From the NCBI GenBank assembly GCA_009760855.2, contig WPIO01000107.1, positions 559,001 to 623,000 of the forward strand: a stretch of DNA of 64,000 nucleotides. The letters run 5' to 3'. The stretch is from Cristatella mucedo (Eukaryota > Bryozoa > Phylactolaemata > Cristatellidae). Below the pieces are notes generated by a model. That model was given only the letters and a program-made list of their open reading frames with translations, did no database searches and was not told where the DNA came from. Position numbers and translations under genes: made by a program. Of this stretch, positions 25,501-33,779 are shown one piece after another; position 1 is the stretch's first letter; every line of letters begins with the position of its first letter.

Positions 25501-28500
25501 TACGAGCTAAAACTGAGTTTTAAAGGAAGCATGGTCGAATGGTTTGTGGTAGCCGAAATTCGGTATACAATGGTTAGAAGTTTCAGGGACAGAGTCAGCA
25601 TGCAAATATAGTAGTCAATAGGAGATGTTAAAAATGGGTGGCTCAGTTTTACCTTGTCAAAGCAAGCCCAAGGTTGAGCAAAGTCAGCTGAAAGTAGGTA
25701 GACTTGATCGTCTTGCTACTTTCTTTGTCTATAAAAATGTGGCTTTTCGTCCTATCTTGAATTATCATCGTCGAAAGATTGAGCTTACAAAATCATCAAT
25801 GGAATAGGAAATCGCGGTAATAGTGGGCATAATTTTCCTAGATATTACTAATTTTCGCTAAGTAGGATGATTTCGTTCTCTTTATTTCCTTGTTTATTTC
25901 TATAACAGCCAAGAGAGAAGGCTGACTCTGGATTAGCATTTTGTTTTGGCCAGTGGATTATTGCAGGGATGCCAGAGCTGATGCCTATTCACTGTTTAGA
26001 AGTCAAACCTCTCAGCACAATAGGTGATCAACTGGAAACCAATAAATATATCATAGCCTATATATCTTCATCGTGAGTAACAAATATAAAGCTCATTTCT
26101 TGTATCAGGTATGTTTTAATTGATAAGCTACTTGTAAGTACCTACTGAGAAGCCCTCTACGTTGAAAGCATCAAAGAGCTATGCTAGTTTAGCCCTTGAA
26201 CTTTTCTTCTTACTAAAAAAATGGGACATGCTACATCACGGTCTGACAAACCAGTCTGACAAACAAGCTGAGCCTCTCTTTACAAACGTTGGAGCGAACG
26301 CATCTACGAACAGTTCACCTTACTGATTGCGGATAGAGATTTGCAGACGTCAGCACAATTTCTCTTATCTTACTCTAGATCACCGATATTCCTAATATTA
26401 TTCCCCTGGTAACATAGTCTCTGTAACAAAATCATTTTTGGTACGCGAAAAGTTGCATTAATACATGAATAGATTTGTGCATGCATAATGCATGCCTAGT
26501 TGAGCTTTGACTGGTTTTATAGGAGGAACTTAAGCCCGAAGAAGTCTGGAATTCGCCCATCACATACTCACCTTTGGATTCAGATAGCGATCCGAGTGAA
26601 GAAATCGTTTGTTTGGAGAGTAAGGATTCATTTGATGAGGTAATTCACCAAGATAATAAAAAGTGCTTGCACTTCCTTTAATCGGTGAGGCCAATTGCTT
26701 GGCTGTCGTTCATTCAACCTGTTCCTGATCATAGGCATCCTAAAGAGACTACTACTAACCAAGTTCAAGGACACTGGCAATTCAATTAGTACTTTATGGT
26801 ATAACTTGTTATAACCCTGATAAGAATTAATTAGGCAAAGTTTGTTGTCAGATGAATTTTCGCAAATATTCTAGCACTGTTGTGTAAGATTTTTGCTTTT
26901 ATGGAAGCTAAAATTTTTCAATTGAATGTCAACAACTCACTAGCCAGTTACAAAGACCTAGGGTTACTTAGAAATTTGAAACTCTGACCCTCAAAAACGG
27001 TTCGGCCAGCACGAGTTCGTTTTGCCATCAACTTGTTGTTTTAATCAAATAAATGCCGATTCCGGAACAGCATCACCGGTGCCATTAACTGGCTTATAAA
27101 GATTTTACTTAAATTATTGTTGATTAGCCCTCTTGTGTCGTAAATGTCGTGCTCACATAGCTACTAGAGTTGGCTGATTTTCTTGCTGGGGATGTTACTC
27201 GTCTCAAATAATCTTCAGAACTGCGCGTTCTTCCTTCAAAGCAGTAATCGTTAGCTAATTGGCACTCTGCTACTCGATGCCTTCGACATCTGATCAAAAT
27301 CAAGTCACGTTGGCAATATTTGCAAACAATTGTTTGTATGCCGAAATCTGTATGTGAAGTTTAGCAATGGTTGGCTTTTACAGGAGGAACCTCGTGCAGA
27401 AATTGTCTGGCTTTCGTCAATCCTGTACTTGTCTTCAGATTCGGATAGCGATCAGACAGAAGTAATAGTAATTTCAGATGGTGAGGACGTTTATGATGAG
27501 GTGAGACACCATGGGATTGCTCGTTGGGTTAATTGTCCTATAACTTGGGGCTAATAGCATGTTAACAGGTGTTCTTTAAGTTGATTCAAAATATATCGGG
27601 GTTACAGACATGAGGATGGTCTTCATGTTTTCAAAGTATTTATAAAAAGATAAAAATATAGATCTGTTATGCATCTCAATTTCAAGAAAACTAGTAGTTC
27701 GATTAAAGCTATTATCTAGAACTGGTTACTGAAGCCAGGTGATAGCTGAACGGCAATATATTGGGCACCTTTTTTGTAAGATAATTGTATTGATGTCAAC
27801 TTGTTATTCTCCAATAACGATACCTGTTCGCCAATACAGGATCCATGGTACTCTACTATTTTAGCCCATTGGTTTCTATGAGAAAGCTTGTCTCTTGTAT
27901 TACTTAATTCGGAACACATGCCGATGCATATGCAAGCACGTAATGAGAAGCCCTCTGCCCTGAATGTTTACCAAATACTTCAAAGGTCGCTGCTGCCTGT
28001 TTCCCATTTTTGACCTGAGCCATGAACCGAATGAACGGTATAGGGATTGCATGTCAGGTGCTTTGCTTGTACTGTTTATAGAAATATTATATTTTTATAT
28101 TACTGAGGTATTGCTTCTAAGCACATTCGTGCATTGAAAGCTACCTTTGAAATAAAAATAGGTGGCAGAAGCATTTGTAAGTTAAATCTTATTTAGTTGT
28201 GTTCAACAATTAGCATGCCGCGTTCAAGCTTTGGAAGTAATTAATCGCATTAGGAAATTGGGTTAATAGTGGCCAACGAATTATATGTTTTACTTATAAA
28301 TAATTAGCAGGATTCTTCGTTAATTTGGGCTCCATTGGTCATGACAGTTGTTCAGTGATAGCTAGGAGAGCTGACAGAAGTGCTAGACAAAGGAATTTAT
28401 GACGTTAATATTATTTTTATTAGGAAGAGCCTCGGCCAGAAGTACTTCAAAACTTGGTTATCCCGTCTTCATCTGTACATTCCGATAAAAATCCAACTAG

Positions 28501-31500
28501 GGAACTATTTTCTTCAGACTGTGAGGACGTATCTGACGAGGCAAGTTTGACGGAAATTATAAATCATGTTCCAGTCTTAGACCACCGTTTACGAGCATGT
28601 TATTTAGCTCCTATCCGAAGTAGATTGTGACAATTAACATACTAAGCGATATAAGATGTGAGAGAATAAAAATGTGATACTGCCTACTACCATTTCCAAG
28701 AAGGCTAGTGCCTGACTTAAGTAGGCCAGAAAACCCAAGGACTGAAACCGAAACTGAACATTCAGTTCCCAAATTAAATCAACCAATTTTCTATAATCCA
28801 GTCGTAGTCTACAATGGTATTAAAATTCGAAATTGAGAATTATGTAAGAAACTCTGTTTAGCTCTGAGTTTTATATGTTCCTGCTCAGCCACTGACACGA
28901 CAGCCAGCGAAAATGATGAATTCATTCTTACGTGGCTGAATGCTGCAACTCAGCCTGGAAGCAGCGAATTGGTTTTCTCCTGAATCCTCGCCCCTCGCGG
29001 GATAGAAAATCTAGCACTTCTAAGATTACAAGGATCGTGTTTGCTGTTACTAATAACGGCTGGGTAAGACAGTGTTATTGTATGTAGTGTAACGATATTT
29101 CGCAGAACACTAGCACACATTCTAGTAAGCATTTGTAATATAAAAATCCGTACTTCTTGGGTATCATATTTTTCATTGAAATTAGGAACATGCTCAACAG
29201 AATTCTCTGAATTTAAAAACAGCTAAGAAAAAAGCTAACAGCAAGAAAATAGGCGCACTTGGCTTTAACTTAAAGCAGCTAGGTTTCCCCTAGGACTGTA
29301 CTACATCGCAATCGCAATGCTAGTATTTTGGATTAAAAAACGATCAATGCTAAACAAATAAGTTGCTATAAATAATACAGGTCAGGTCAGTATTGTATAC
29401 GAATGGTGTTATTATTTGAATTAGCAATACTTTTCGCGTTATGAATTAAATTTGTGGTTTCACATGATGAGTTCACTTTACCTATCCCGTTCTCATCTTT
29501 AGATTCTGACTAGCACTTGACGAATTCTCCACAAGTACGAGGCGTTTAATAATATCAACAACCAAGAGACTTGGTCGGCAGCCAAAACCAAGGGGATAAT
29601 GCCTATAAGCATTCCCTGTTAACTCAAAGTGTGAATTTTTCTCTGGCTTAATCTAAGGCATATGCTTATCTGAATAACACAAGGCCTGCAAATTAGGGCA
29701 TAATCCTTAGGTTGTTAGAAACTAGTGGCCCCGCTGGTATATGCGAATTCTACATGAACAAAATTGAACGCACTTAATTAACAGAAAACAAATCTGACCG
29801 AAAAAACCGCCTCCTATTGTTCATTCGCTCTGTGTGACCGATGCTTAAACGCCCATAGCTTAAATTATCTTGTCGTAATCGCGATCCTGTCGCAAATGTT
29901 CCGTGAGGACATTTTATGATAATTTAACCTAATCACTTCGGTTAGGCATTTGAATGGCACTAATATTGAATGATGGCTATTCCTAGTTTTCGGAGCGACG
30001 ATCGATGGTTTTGCGAGAAGAGCCTCAGCCAGAAATCATCGTCTCTTCGGTTATATCTAGTGCATCTCGGGATGCTAAAGAGGAGCCTACGGCAATAAAG
30101 GCTTGTTTGGTTGATAAAAAGGTGGACGAAGAGGTAAAACCTCAAGAAACTGAAGAGATTCCTGACGCCATTGATCGACTCTCTCAGCCGGTCGTGAGCC
30201 ATCGCGAGATCGCCTATCGGGTAGGTCAGCGTATTTGGAATATCGCTAGGTATAAGGCTGCTTAAATTACAGACTGAAGAATCAAATAATATGAGCTAAC
30301 ATTCAAAACATTTACAAAGAATGTGCTTGCCGCATCAAGCCCGTTCGCACAGTGCAAATGCATATAACGAGGATTCTGTTTCTCACCGGTAGAGAAAGTG
30401 AGCCTTTGGACCTGTGATAAATCGGCCGAACCTGTGTCCACAAATATGGCTTTCAGTTGCAGGAAAAGCACTATCACCACGATTGCCTAATAAATTCTGT
30501 GCAAGATTTGTGAGAAATTAACTCATTTTAGTACGAAAGTACGCTCTTTGATTGTGTTCATTTCCCGAACTCACAACCTATTCTTAATCGACTGCGACTT
30601 TGACAGCGGTCATTAGCATCGTAATCGCAAGATCATATAACGCCGCTTTGAAGTAATAATAGCAATACTTATTAATTAGGTCATTTTGCGGTTCCTAAAC
30701 GGCACTCTTCATTTTTTAGGACGAGCCTAAACCAAAAAGTGTCCTCACTTCGTCTATTCCGAGTGCATCTCGCGATGCTGAAGAGACTGGGCTTATTGTT
30801 CCAACAGCTTACTCTGACGACGACGACATAGAGGCTGGACCTCGTGAAGCTGCAGAGGTGTCTCGGGCCATTGATTTACACTCTACGGCGGTAGCGAGCC
30901 ATCGAAAGAATATCTATCAGGTAGGCCGTCATAAATTGAAGCTGCTACTAAGTGGCCATTAGGACTTAATGTGCAGAGCGAAAACTTGCATCATAATAAA
31001 TGTAGAGATCTGTATAAAAAAGGCTAAATGCTATGTTTTTCATCGAGATTAATAAAAAATTATAAGTCAATCTATGATGTAAAGGAAGCTGATCAACTGG
31101 TTAGTGGTAGCATGCTGCATGTCGTTATAACCTGGATAGAAGTGACAGGCACGGAGTCAGCATTGAAATATAAGACGAGATGGCATACATCGGTGGATCA
31201 ATTTGGACTTAGTATCCCTGTAAAAGCAAACCCAATTTTAAGCTTCGCAAGTCAGCTGAAAGTAGGTAGAAAGCTGATATCTTGGTCTATTGAACTGTGG
31301 CTTTAAGAAGGAACATTTAGATTATACGTCAACATCTTTCTTCACGTCGATTTTTTCTATGATGCATAGATCGGATTTTTGTCATGTATAAATCAATATT
31401 ATGTTTGTTTTTTGAGACATGTTTTCCCCAGCAATTGTACGTCATGCTGTAAGGACAGCGGCTCCTTACACGCCAGCTGCTCTCTGCTGCTTTCTCGCCT

Positions 31501-33603
31501 TGGCTTGATGCCAGGACCTCTACCTTTACCTCGACCTCGACCTCAACCTTGACCTCAACATTAACCTCGACCTCGACCTCGACCTCTAACTCAACCTCGA
31601 CCTCAACCTGGCGGCAACCAATCAGTAATAACACAACTGAGTATGCTGGTAAGCTCCACCTGAACAAATACGTTGAGGATTATAGACCAGTATTATAGAA
31701 CACAGCATGATTGCTGATAAAGAAAATAATCCTTAAGGAAGTTACTTTGACGGAGGCATGAACTTCGAAAGTTACAGACAAAATAAAATTGAACAGTAGT
31801 AAATAAGCAGATACATGCGTTACAGCTTTTGTGAAGCATTCGCTAGATCACAAAAAGTAATTGCATCCACTTGATTTCAGGCAAAGGGCGAAGCGTTTGC
31901 ACCGGCAGTAAGAATACTGGCGGCTCACCGAGCAAGAGTTACAAAGCTAAAGATGAAGTTCCTAGCTGGAATTGAATGCGACGAACAAGGATTAGCTGTG
32001 CCGATGAAAAATAACGAATCAGTAATCGATCCCGATAATGGTGCAAACAGCGGCGATTGTGCCACCAAGGTGAAGTCATTTTTATCGCAGATTAACCGCT
32101 GAAGACGATTTTAAAATCATTACCTTGCTAAAAACTGATTAAGCAAACCTTAATGTATGTGCTTGGTCAGATGATGAATCATGTGAATCTTCCGGAATAT
32201 ATCAAGGCGCTTCTCGCTTATAAAACTATCTCCCACTTTACATCTTGGTTAGCCCAGTCATCAAGCGGAGCTGCAACCAAGAAGACAAACTGGCCAGGGT
32301 GCTGGGAAGTGTGAGCTTTTTATCTAAGCTGCTATCAAAATTCAGTCATCTTATTCGCTCGAAAAATTGGGAACCGCTAAATTAAATTCGCTTTCGCTAC
32401 ATGCCTCCCTAGCTATTGTCGGGAGTTCAATTAGTTTGCTAAATAAACATGCTAGGTCAAGCACCGGAAGAGGGCAGAGGAGATCGAGAATTAAACTAAG
32501 GTCAGTGCTTTTCAAGTTTAATATACACTTAAGAGACGAAACTAACAGTCGGTTTTTCACCACTCGCAAGTGCCTCGTCGCTCAAGCCGAGACGCTTGAG
32601 AATCCATTAATATACGAGAGGACTATTGGAAGTCTGTTAAGCTGCTTTGGTTAGGCATCACTGCATTACCGAGGATAGCTGTAATTCATATTTTAATTAT
32701 CGCATAGCACTTTTAACTTTGCCGTATAAGTTTGGTCTTGTCTTAAAGAAGTCGTTTGTCTCAGACGTCAGCAGATAGACGCACAACTTGTTGACATGTG
32801 CTAATGAGGTATCCCAGTTATGATGGTGATAAGTGAATATGTTTCAGACACTGGACTTTGTAGCTGGTACCCTGAGTTGAGTAATACAGGGGAAATTTAG
32901 TGACCTATAATATTATCTTTTATATAATAGCTCAGGGTGGAGCAGCATTGCTCTAGCGTCGGTAGTTTGTCGTTGGCTATCGATCCTTTATTGGGCTGCA
33001 GCTCCCTGTCTTTGGCCTAATACCCTTCATATTTAGACCCATGGGGGATTAGCATGAACCAGGTCAACCCTGAATATGGCAGCTAGGTCGCTTGTACCTC
33101 CGTCGACTATGCCTGCTGCTCGCGGATGCAAACACCATTCTCTAGTCGTATGATTTGGTTGCTGATATTCCTGCGGCTAAAGGAATGATGACTTATACCA
33201 AAGGCAAACGTTCTAAATTGAATCTTAAAATGTCAATGACAATCCAATAAAGTGCAAAGAACTTTTTTTTATTAGAATTTGCCTTCATGAATAGCCGCTG
33301 ATAAAAGCTGGAGCGTACCGATCAGGATTCTCTCTTATTTTGGAGCCAATTTTTTCTGTTCAATCATCAATTTGTCAAACTCAACGGTGACCCAATTTCT
33401 AGCAAACTACTCTTTTTCATGAATTATTGATGTAGTGAGTGATTTCAGTGAGAACTAGGAAAATAGCAAAAATAAGAAAATAGCAATCTTTTACTTTGTA
33501 GATGCAGAGGGCAACTGCTGCTTCAGGAGATGGTGGTGATGATGGACCAATCTCTCGACTGAGGAGAGAGCTCCGCCGCCATTTTGGGTACGATGACAGG
33601 TGA
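4375..33603 (+). CDS. Predicted multi-exon gene with a tandem array of acidic modules (span includes introns)
   Basis: I do not recognise this as a named family. A start exon is followed by many short exons, each preceded by a pyrimidine-rich tract plus AG and followed by a donor. Intact ones have lengths divisible by three and phase 0 at both ends, so any can be skipped or duplicated without breaking the frame. Most modules are rich in Ser, Asp, Glu and Pro, open with Asp/Glu-Glu-Pro or Glu-Glu-Leu, and close with Asp-Glu. The C-terminal 189-nt exon is instead Lys/Arg-rich. No signal peptide or membrane segment is obvious in the start exon, so a soluble intracellular protein is likely. Recurrent exon classes, shared intron sequence and matching phases support one gene. 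Which exons are used, and whether the span is one transcript, cannot be decided without RNA. L2 fragments lie in several introns. Confidence 0.6.
5158..5262 (+). CDS. Class D acidic exon, shortened copy
   Basis: TTTTTATAG acceptor, 35 codons, GAG|GTAAGA donor, phase 0-0. The peptide keeps the class D end (PREEIVCLGIEDAFDE) but is four codons shorter and diverged in its first half compared with the 39-codon D copies downstream. Confidence 0.55.
5999..6142 (+). CDS. Class G exon carrying an in-frame stop
   Basis: CCCTGCAG acceptor, then EPVVPSALADN...WLINELFE and a TGA, 47 codons plus stop in phase 0. The related copy at 19,970 shows that this is a recurring module. No convincing donor follows, so if spliced in it would end the protein after about 140 residues, or it is a decayed exon. 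The first half aligns well with the other copy. The acidic stretch is weaker here. Confidence 0.35.
   Translation, partial: EPVVPSALADNGRPWMSPEPFLSASNHSTEKALFYKLDHWLINELFE
6143..6816 (+). other. Intron-like sequence, no gene seen
   Basis: AT-rich and without a convincing exon. Parts around 6,540-6,640 resemble sequence near 20,960 and 27,690, which suggests older duplication of the same intron. Confidence 0.4.
6817..7143 (+). repeat. Three-copy 115-bp minisatellite
   Basis: Units start TTAACCCTCGCTGAG at 6,817, 6,932 and 7,047. The third copy lacks about 11 bp in the AAAATATTTCAAA segment. Units are otherwise near identical. Confidence 0.85.
7440..8165 (-). mobile_element. L2-A LINE 3' fragment
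   Basis: Reading the - strand gives the C-terminal part of the L2 reverse transcriptase ORF (the QNSAA, HITPLLADLHW and AFSSYAPKAWNSLP region), then the 3' UTR, a GCGCC...GGCGC tail and an ATT-rich end near 7,440. It is interrupted by an A/T-rich insertion at about 7,776-7,870. Many frameshifts. Confidence 0.75.
8545..8661 (+). CDS. Class A acidic exon, unit 1
   Basis: TTTTTATTAG acceptor, 39 codons, GAG|GTAAGA donor, phase 0-0. The peptide runs NEPPPEAFPSSEFLSSS to IFSSDDEDLSDE. The Ser-Ser-Asp-Asp-Glu-Asp run is a typical casein kinase 2 type acidic cluster. Confidence 0.6.
9707..9838 (+). CDS. Class B acidic exon, unit 1
   Basis: TTTCACAG acceptor, 44 codons, GAG|GTAATG donor, phase 0-0. 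Starts DESTLPIPFPSLYSDED and contains NSSDEDDAFN, then a neutral tail KRETCSAAQTSE. By eye it differs from the unit 3 copy by a single silent change. Confidence 0.65.
10056..10127 (+). CDS. Class C half-exon, unit 1
   Basis: 24 codons from a CGGGAG| acceptor to CAG|GTAGGT, phase 0-0: VRELPDAIDLRS...DNTYQ. It corresponds to the second half of the full C exons at 29,987 and 30,720. The acceptor is my choice because it keeps phase 0 and avoids an upstream in-frame TAA. The donor is well conserved. Confidence 0.45.
10559..10675 (+). CDS. Class D acidic exon, unit 1
   Basis: GTTTTATAG acceptor, 39 codons, GAG|GTACGA donor, phase 0-0. The peptide starts EELKPEVTWSSSITYSPL, then DSDSDPREEIVGLESEGAF. 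The core Ile-Val-Gly-Leu-Glu-Ser-Glu fits the hydrophobic-plus-acidic shape of a SUMO-interacting motif. Confidence 0.65.
11209..11870 (-). mobile_element. L2-A LINE 3' fragment, unit 2 copy
   Basis: Antisense L2-A C-terminal coding region and 3' UTR, orthologous in position to the copies at 7,440 and 15,945, so it was in place before the block was triplicated. Confidence 0.75.
12200..12314 (+). pseudogene. Class A exon, unit 2, frameshifted
   Basis: Acceptor and GAG|GTAAGA donor are intact, but the exon is 115 nt, two shorter than its 117-nt sisters. The loss falls in the TTCCTCTCTTCATC stretch and brings a TGA into frame six codons later. Inclusion would truncate the protein, while skipping is frame-neutral. 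Confidence 0.7.
13101..13786 (+). mobile_element. 5'-truncated L2-A insertion in unit 2
   Basis: About 685 bp covering the last part of the RT ORF (an intact run of about 130 codons through AFSSYAPTAWNSLP to FRTAF), the 3' UTR, the hairpin tail and an (ATT)n end. Units 1 and 3 read straight through CTAATTGATGATAGG at this point, so both empty and filled sites are visible. It is closely similar to 50.4-51.1 kb and therefore young. Confidence 0.85.
14068..14199 (+). CDS. Class B acidic exon, unit 2
   Basis: TTTCACAG acceptor, 44 codons, GAG|GTAATG, phase 0-0. It has Ser for Leu in the SDEDSTNSSDED stretch and Asn near the end (QTNE) compared with units 1 and 3. Confidence 0.65.
14417..14488 (+). 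CDS. Class C half-exon, unit 2
   Basis: 24 codons, VSELPDAIDLRS...NNTYQ, donor CAG|GTAGGT, phase 0-0. The acceptor (CTCGGGAG|) is uncertain, as in the other two half-exons. Confidence 0.45.
14907..15023 (+). CDS. Class D acidic exon, unit 2
   Basis: TTTTATAG acceptor, 39 codons, GAG|GTACGA, phase 0-0. Keeps PREEIVGLESEGAFGE, with Asn for Asp in the DSDSN run. Confidence 0.65.
15793..15894 (+). CDS. Class F exon, single copy
   Basis: TGTTTTGCAG acceptor, 34 codons, ATG|GTAAGT donor, phase 0-0. Peptide HEPQHEASPSAVPFK to YLENDSDM. It opens like the other classes (x-Glu-Pro) but is otherwise different. Units 1 and 3 have no equivalent; in unit 1 the flanks are joined, which suggests deletion there. 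Confidence 0.5.
15945..16615 (-). mobile_element. L2-A LINE 3' fragment, unit 3 copy
   Basis: Antisense copy in the same position of the unit as those at 7,440 and 11,209, with the GCGCC tail near 16,010 and the coding part up to about 16,615. Confidence 0.75.
16953..17069 (+). CDS. Class A acidic exon, unit 3
   Basis: 39 codons, GAG|GTAAGA donor, phase 0-0. The acceptor reads TTTTTATGAG instead of TTTTTATTAG, still AG but with G before it, which is a weak 3' splice context. Peptide NEHPPEAFPSSEF to FSSDDEDLSDE. Confidence 0.55.
18137..18268 (+). CDS. Class B acidic exon, unit 3
   Basis: TTTCACAG acceptor, 44 codons, GAG|GTAATG, phase 0-0. The protein sequence is the same as the unit 1 copy. 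Confidence 0.65.
18486..18557 (+). CDS. Class C half-exon, unit 3
   Basis: 24 codons, VSELPDAIDLRSHSVVSH then REYTYQ, donor CAG|GTAGGT. A 14-bp tandem duplication repeats the donor (CTTATCAGGTAGGT twice), giving a second possible donor 14 nt downstream that would shift the frame. Confidence 0.45.
19040..19156 (+). CDS. Class D acidic exon, unit 3
   Basis: GTTTTACAG acceptor, 39 codons, GAG|GTACGA, phase 0-0. Starts EQLKPEVAWSSSIAYSPL and ends PREEIVGLESEGAFGE. Confidence 0.65.
19970..20146 (+). CDS. Class G exon, second copy, runs to a stop
   Basis: TTATCACAGCAG| acceptor, then HVVVPSAWAAIM and an acidic FSSDEETEESMYY stretch, open to a TAA at 20,144. Like the copy at 5,999, no clear donor is seen. 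It may be an alternative last exon or a decayed internal exon. Confidence 0.35.
   Translation, partial: HVVVPSAWAAIMHQWMGLEPFSFSSDEETEESMYYNLDCRFISERFAQFIVFLALLCR
20393..20512 (+). CDS. Class E acidic exon
   Basis: ATGAATAG acceptor, 40 codons, ACG|GTAAGA donor, phase 0-0. Opens DEAQQECTSAM, has a Ser-rich run, then ILYSDDEDVSDTVTS and ends VFDT. Only one copy seen. Confidence 0.55.
20676..20792 (+). CDS. Class D-like acidic exon
   Basis: TTTTTATAG acceptor, 39 codons, GAG|GTAAGA, phase 0-0. Contains ESDSDQTEVIVPSDGEDVF, the closest relative of the exon at 27,384. The hydrophobic core is Val-Ile-Val-Pro, so the SIM-like pattern is weakened by Pro. Confidence 0.6.
21890..23255 (+). mobile_element. 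L2-A LINE, degraded copy
   Basis: Recognisable RT and C-terminal blocks in order (the HFFADDMRLYLCFDPSQP region near 22,460, the LHSLSSAYLLKILPHEAKH region near 22,980) with many frameshifts. No clear hairpin tail. It sits in an intron of the array gene. Confidence 0.75.
23469..23600 (+). pseudogene. Class B pseudo-exon
   Basis: Upstream intron sequence and exon fragments (ATCTATCCCGTTC, TTTTCTGACGAAGACG) match class B, but the acceptor reads TTTCACAAT (AG lost) and the frame is broken. It lies just upstream of the intact B copy at 23,811, so the segment was duplicated and one copy died. Confidence 0.6.
23811..23942 (+). CDS. Class B acidic exon, diverged copy
   Basis: TTTCATAG acceptor, 44 codons, GAG|GTAATG, phase 0-0. 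Begins DESALPIPFPSLYSDDD, ends SAAKSKE. Same length as the unit copies despite several amino-acid changes, which suggests the frame has been kept under constraint. Confidence 0.65.
24476..25078 (-). mobile_element. L2-A LINE 3' fragment
   Basis: Antisense copy in the intron between a B and a C module, the tail with GCGCC near 24,500 and ATT/TAA repeats before it. A diverged relative of the fragments in the three tandem units. Confidence 0.7.
25223..25367 (+). pseudogene. Class C exon with lost donor
   Basis: An acceptor (GTGACTAG) and an open frame PQAEIVLTLAIATAF to EAGPQEAVVLPDAIDF match the full C exons, but the expected CAG|GTAGG donor reads CAG|GAAGT and the frame soon meets TGA. Probably not spliced normally. 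Confidence 0.5.
26523..26639 (+). CDS. Class D acidic exon, diverged copy
   Basis: TTTTATAG acceptor, 39 codons, GAG|GTAATT, phase 0-0. Begins EELKPEEVWNSPITYSPL, then DSDSDPSEEIVCLESKDSF. The donor is weaker than in other D copies. Confidence 0.6.
27384..27500 (+). CDS. Class D-like exon with the clearest SIM-like core
   Basis: TTTTACAG acceptor, 39 codons, GAG|GTGAGA, phase 0-0. Contains SDSDQTEVIVISDGEDVYDE: four consecutive aliphatic residues (Val-Ile-Val-Ile) followed by Ser-Asp-Gly-Glu-Asp, the classical layout of a SUMO-interacting motif. Confidence 0.65.
28424..28540 (+). CDS. Class A acidic exon with a GC donor
   Basis: TTTTTATTAG acceptor, 39 codons, donor GAG|GCAAGT, phase 0-0. 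Begins EEPRPEVLQNLV, ends FSSDCEDVSDE. GC donors with an otherwise perfect consensus are a known minor class of introns, so the exon may still be used, perhaps less efficiently. Confidence 0.55.
29467..29598 (+). pseudogene. Class B pseudo-exon, third lineage
   Basis: The acceptor is TTTCACAT (AG lost), a TAG follows SSLDSD, and the donor GAG|GTAATG reads GGG|GATAATG. All three essential parts are broken, so this copy is dead. Confidence 0.65.
29987..30220 (+). CDS. Full-length class C exon
   Basis: ATTCCTAG acceptor (an alternative in-phase AG is at 29,995), 78 codons, CGG|GTAGGT donor, phase 0-0. Core EEPQPEIIVSSVISSASRDA, then a Glu/Lys-rich middle, then IPDAIDRLSQPVVSHREIAY. The x-Glu-Ile-Ile-Val-Ser-Ser start is again hydrophobic beside acidic residues. 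Confidence 0.55.
30720..30920 (+). CDS. Full-length class C exon, second copy
   Basis: TTTTTTAG acceptor, 67 codons, CAG|GTAGGC, phase 0-0. DEPKPKSVLTSSIPSASRDA, then GLIVPTAYSDDDDIEAG and a C-terminal half shared with the half-exons of the three units (RAIDLHS...NIYQ). Confidence 0.65.
31518..31615 (+). repeat. Hexanucleotide repeat (ACCTCG-like)
   Basis: Imperfect run of ACCTCG/ACCTCA units in an intron. Its other strand reads as Val-Glu repeats, which is a by-product of the repeat, not a gene. Confidence 0.8.
31881..32069 (+). CDS. Basic C-terminal 189-nt exon of the array gene
   Basis: TTGATTTCAG acceptor, 63 codons to AAG|GTGAAG, phase 0-0. It contains RILAAHRARVTKLKMKFLAG, a Lys/Arg-rich helix-like stretch, then an acidic-polar tail. 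A - strand exon at 51,885-52,073 has the same length, phase and core (MAAHRARIAKLKLKFLEGI). That match is why I place the donor at 32,070. If the donor is not used, the frame continues ten codons to a TGA at 32,100-32,102, so this could also be the last exon. Confidence 0.65.
32103..33501 (+). other. Intron-like sequence, no gene seen
   Basis: Open frames of under 100 codons exist on both strands at 32.35-32.65 kb, but without family resemblance or clear splice support. Confidence 0.4.
33502..33603 (+). CDS. Possible last exon of the array gene
   Basis: TTACTTTGTAG acceptor followed in phase 0 by MQRATAASGDGGDDG and PISRLRRELRRHFGYDDR, then TGA. It has a short basic helix-like end. A coding role is inferred only from phase, acceptor and composition. 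It could also be an unrelated open stretch, and an antisense frame covers it too. Confidence 0.35.
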   Translation: MQRATAASGDGGDDGPISRLRRELRRHFGYDDR

Positions 33604-33779
33604 AAGAAGACTGCCCGTTGGAAAACTAATGCTTGCTACATGAGAGTCACGAGTCCTCCGGCTTAGCCTAACTAAAACCATCGTATATTGAAATAAATTT
33701 GAGATTGAACTTAACATTGAAAAAATTGAAATAATTGAAACATTATAATATATAACTGAATAATTTGAATAATATTGAT

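Noticed and set aside
31329-31667. A - strand Val-Glu repeat protein
   Set aside because: By-product of a hexanucleotide repeat, no splice or start context.
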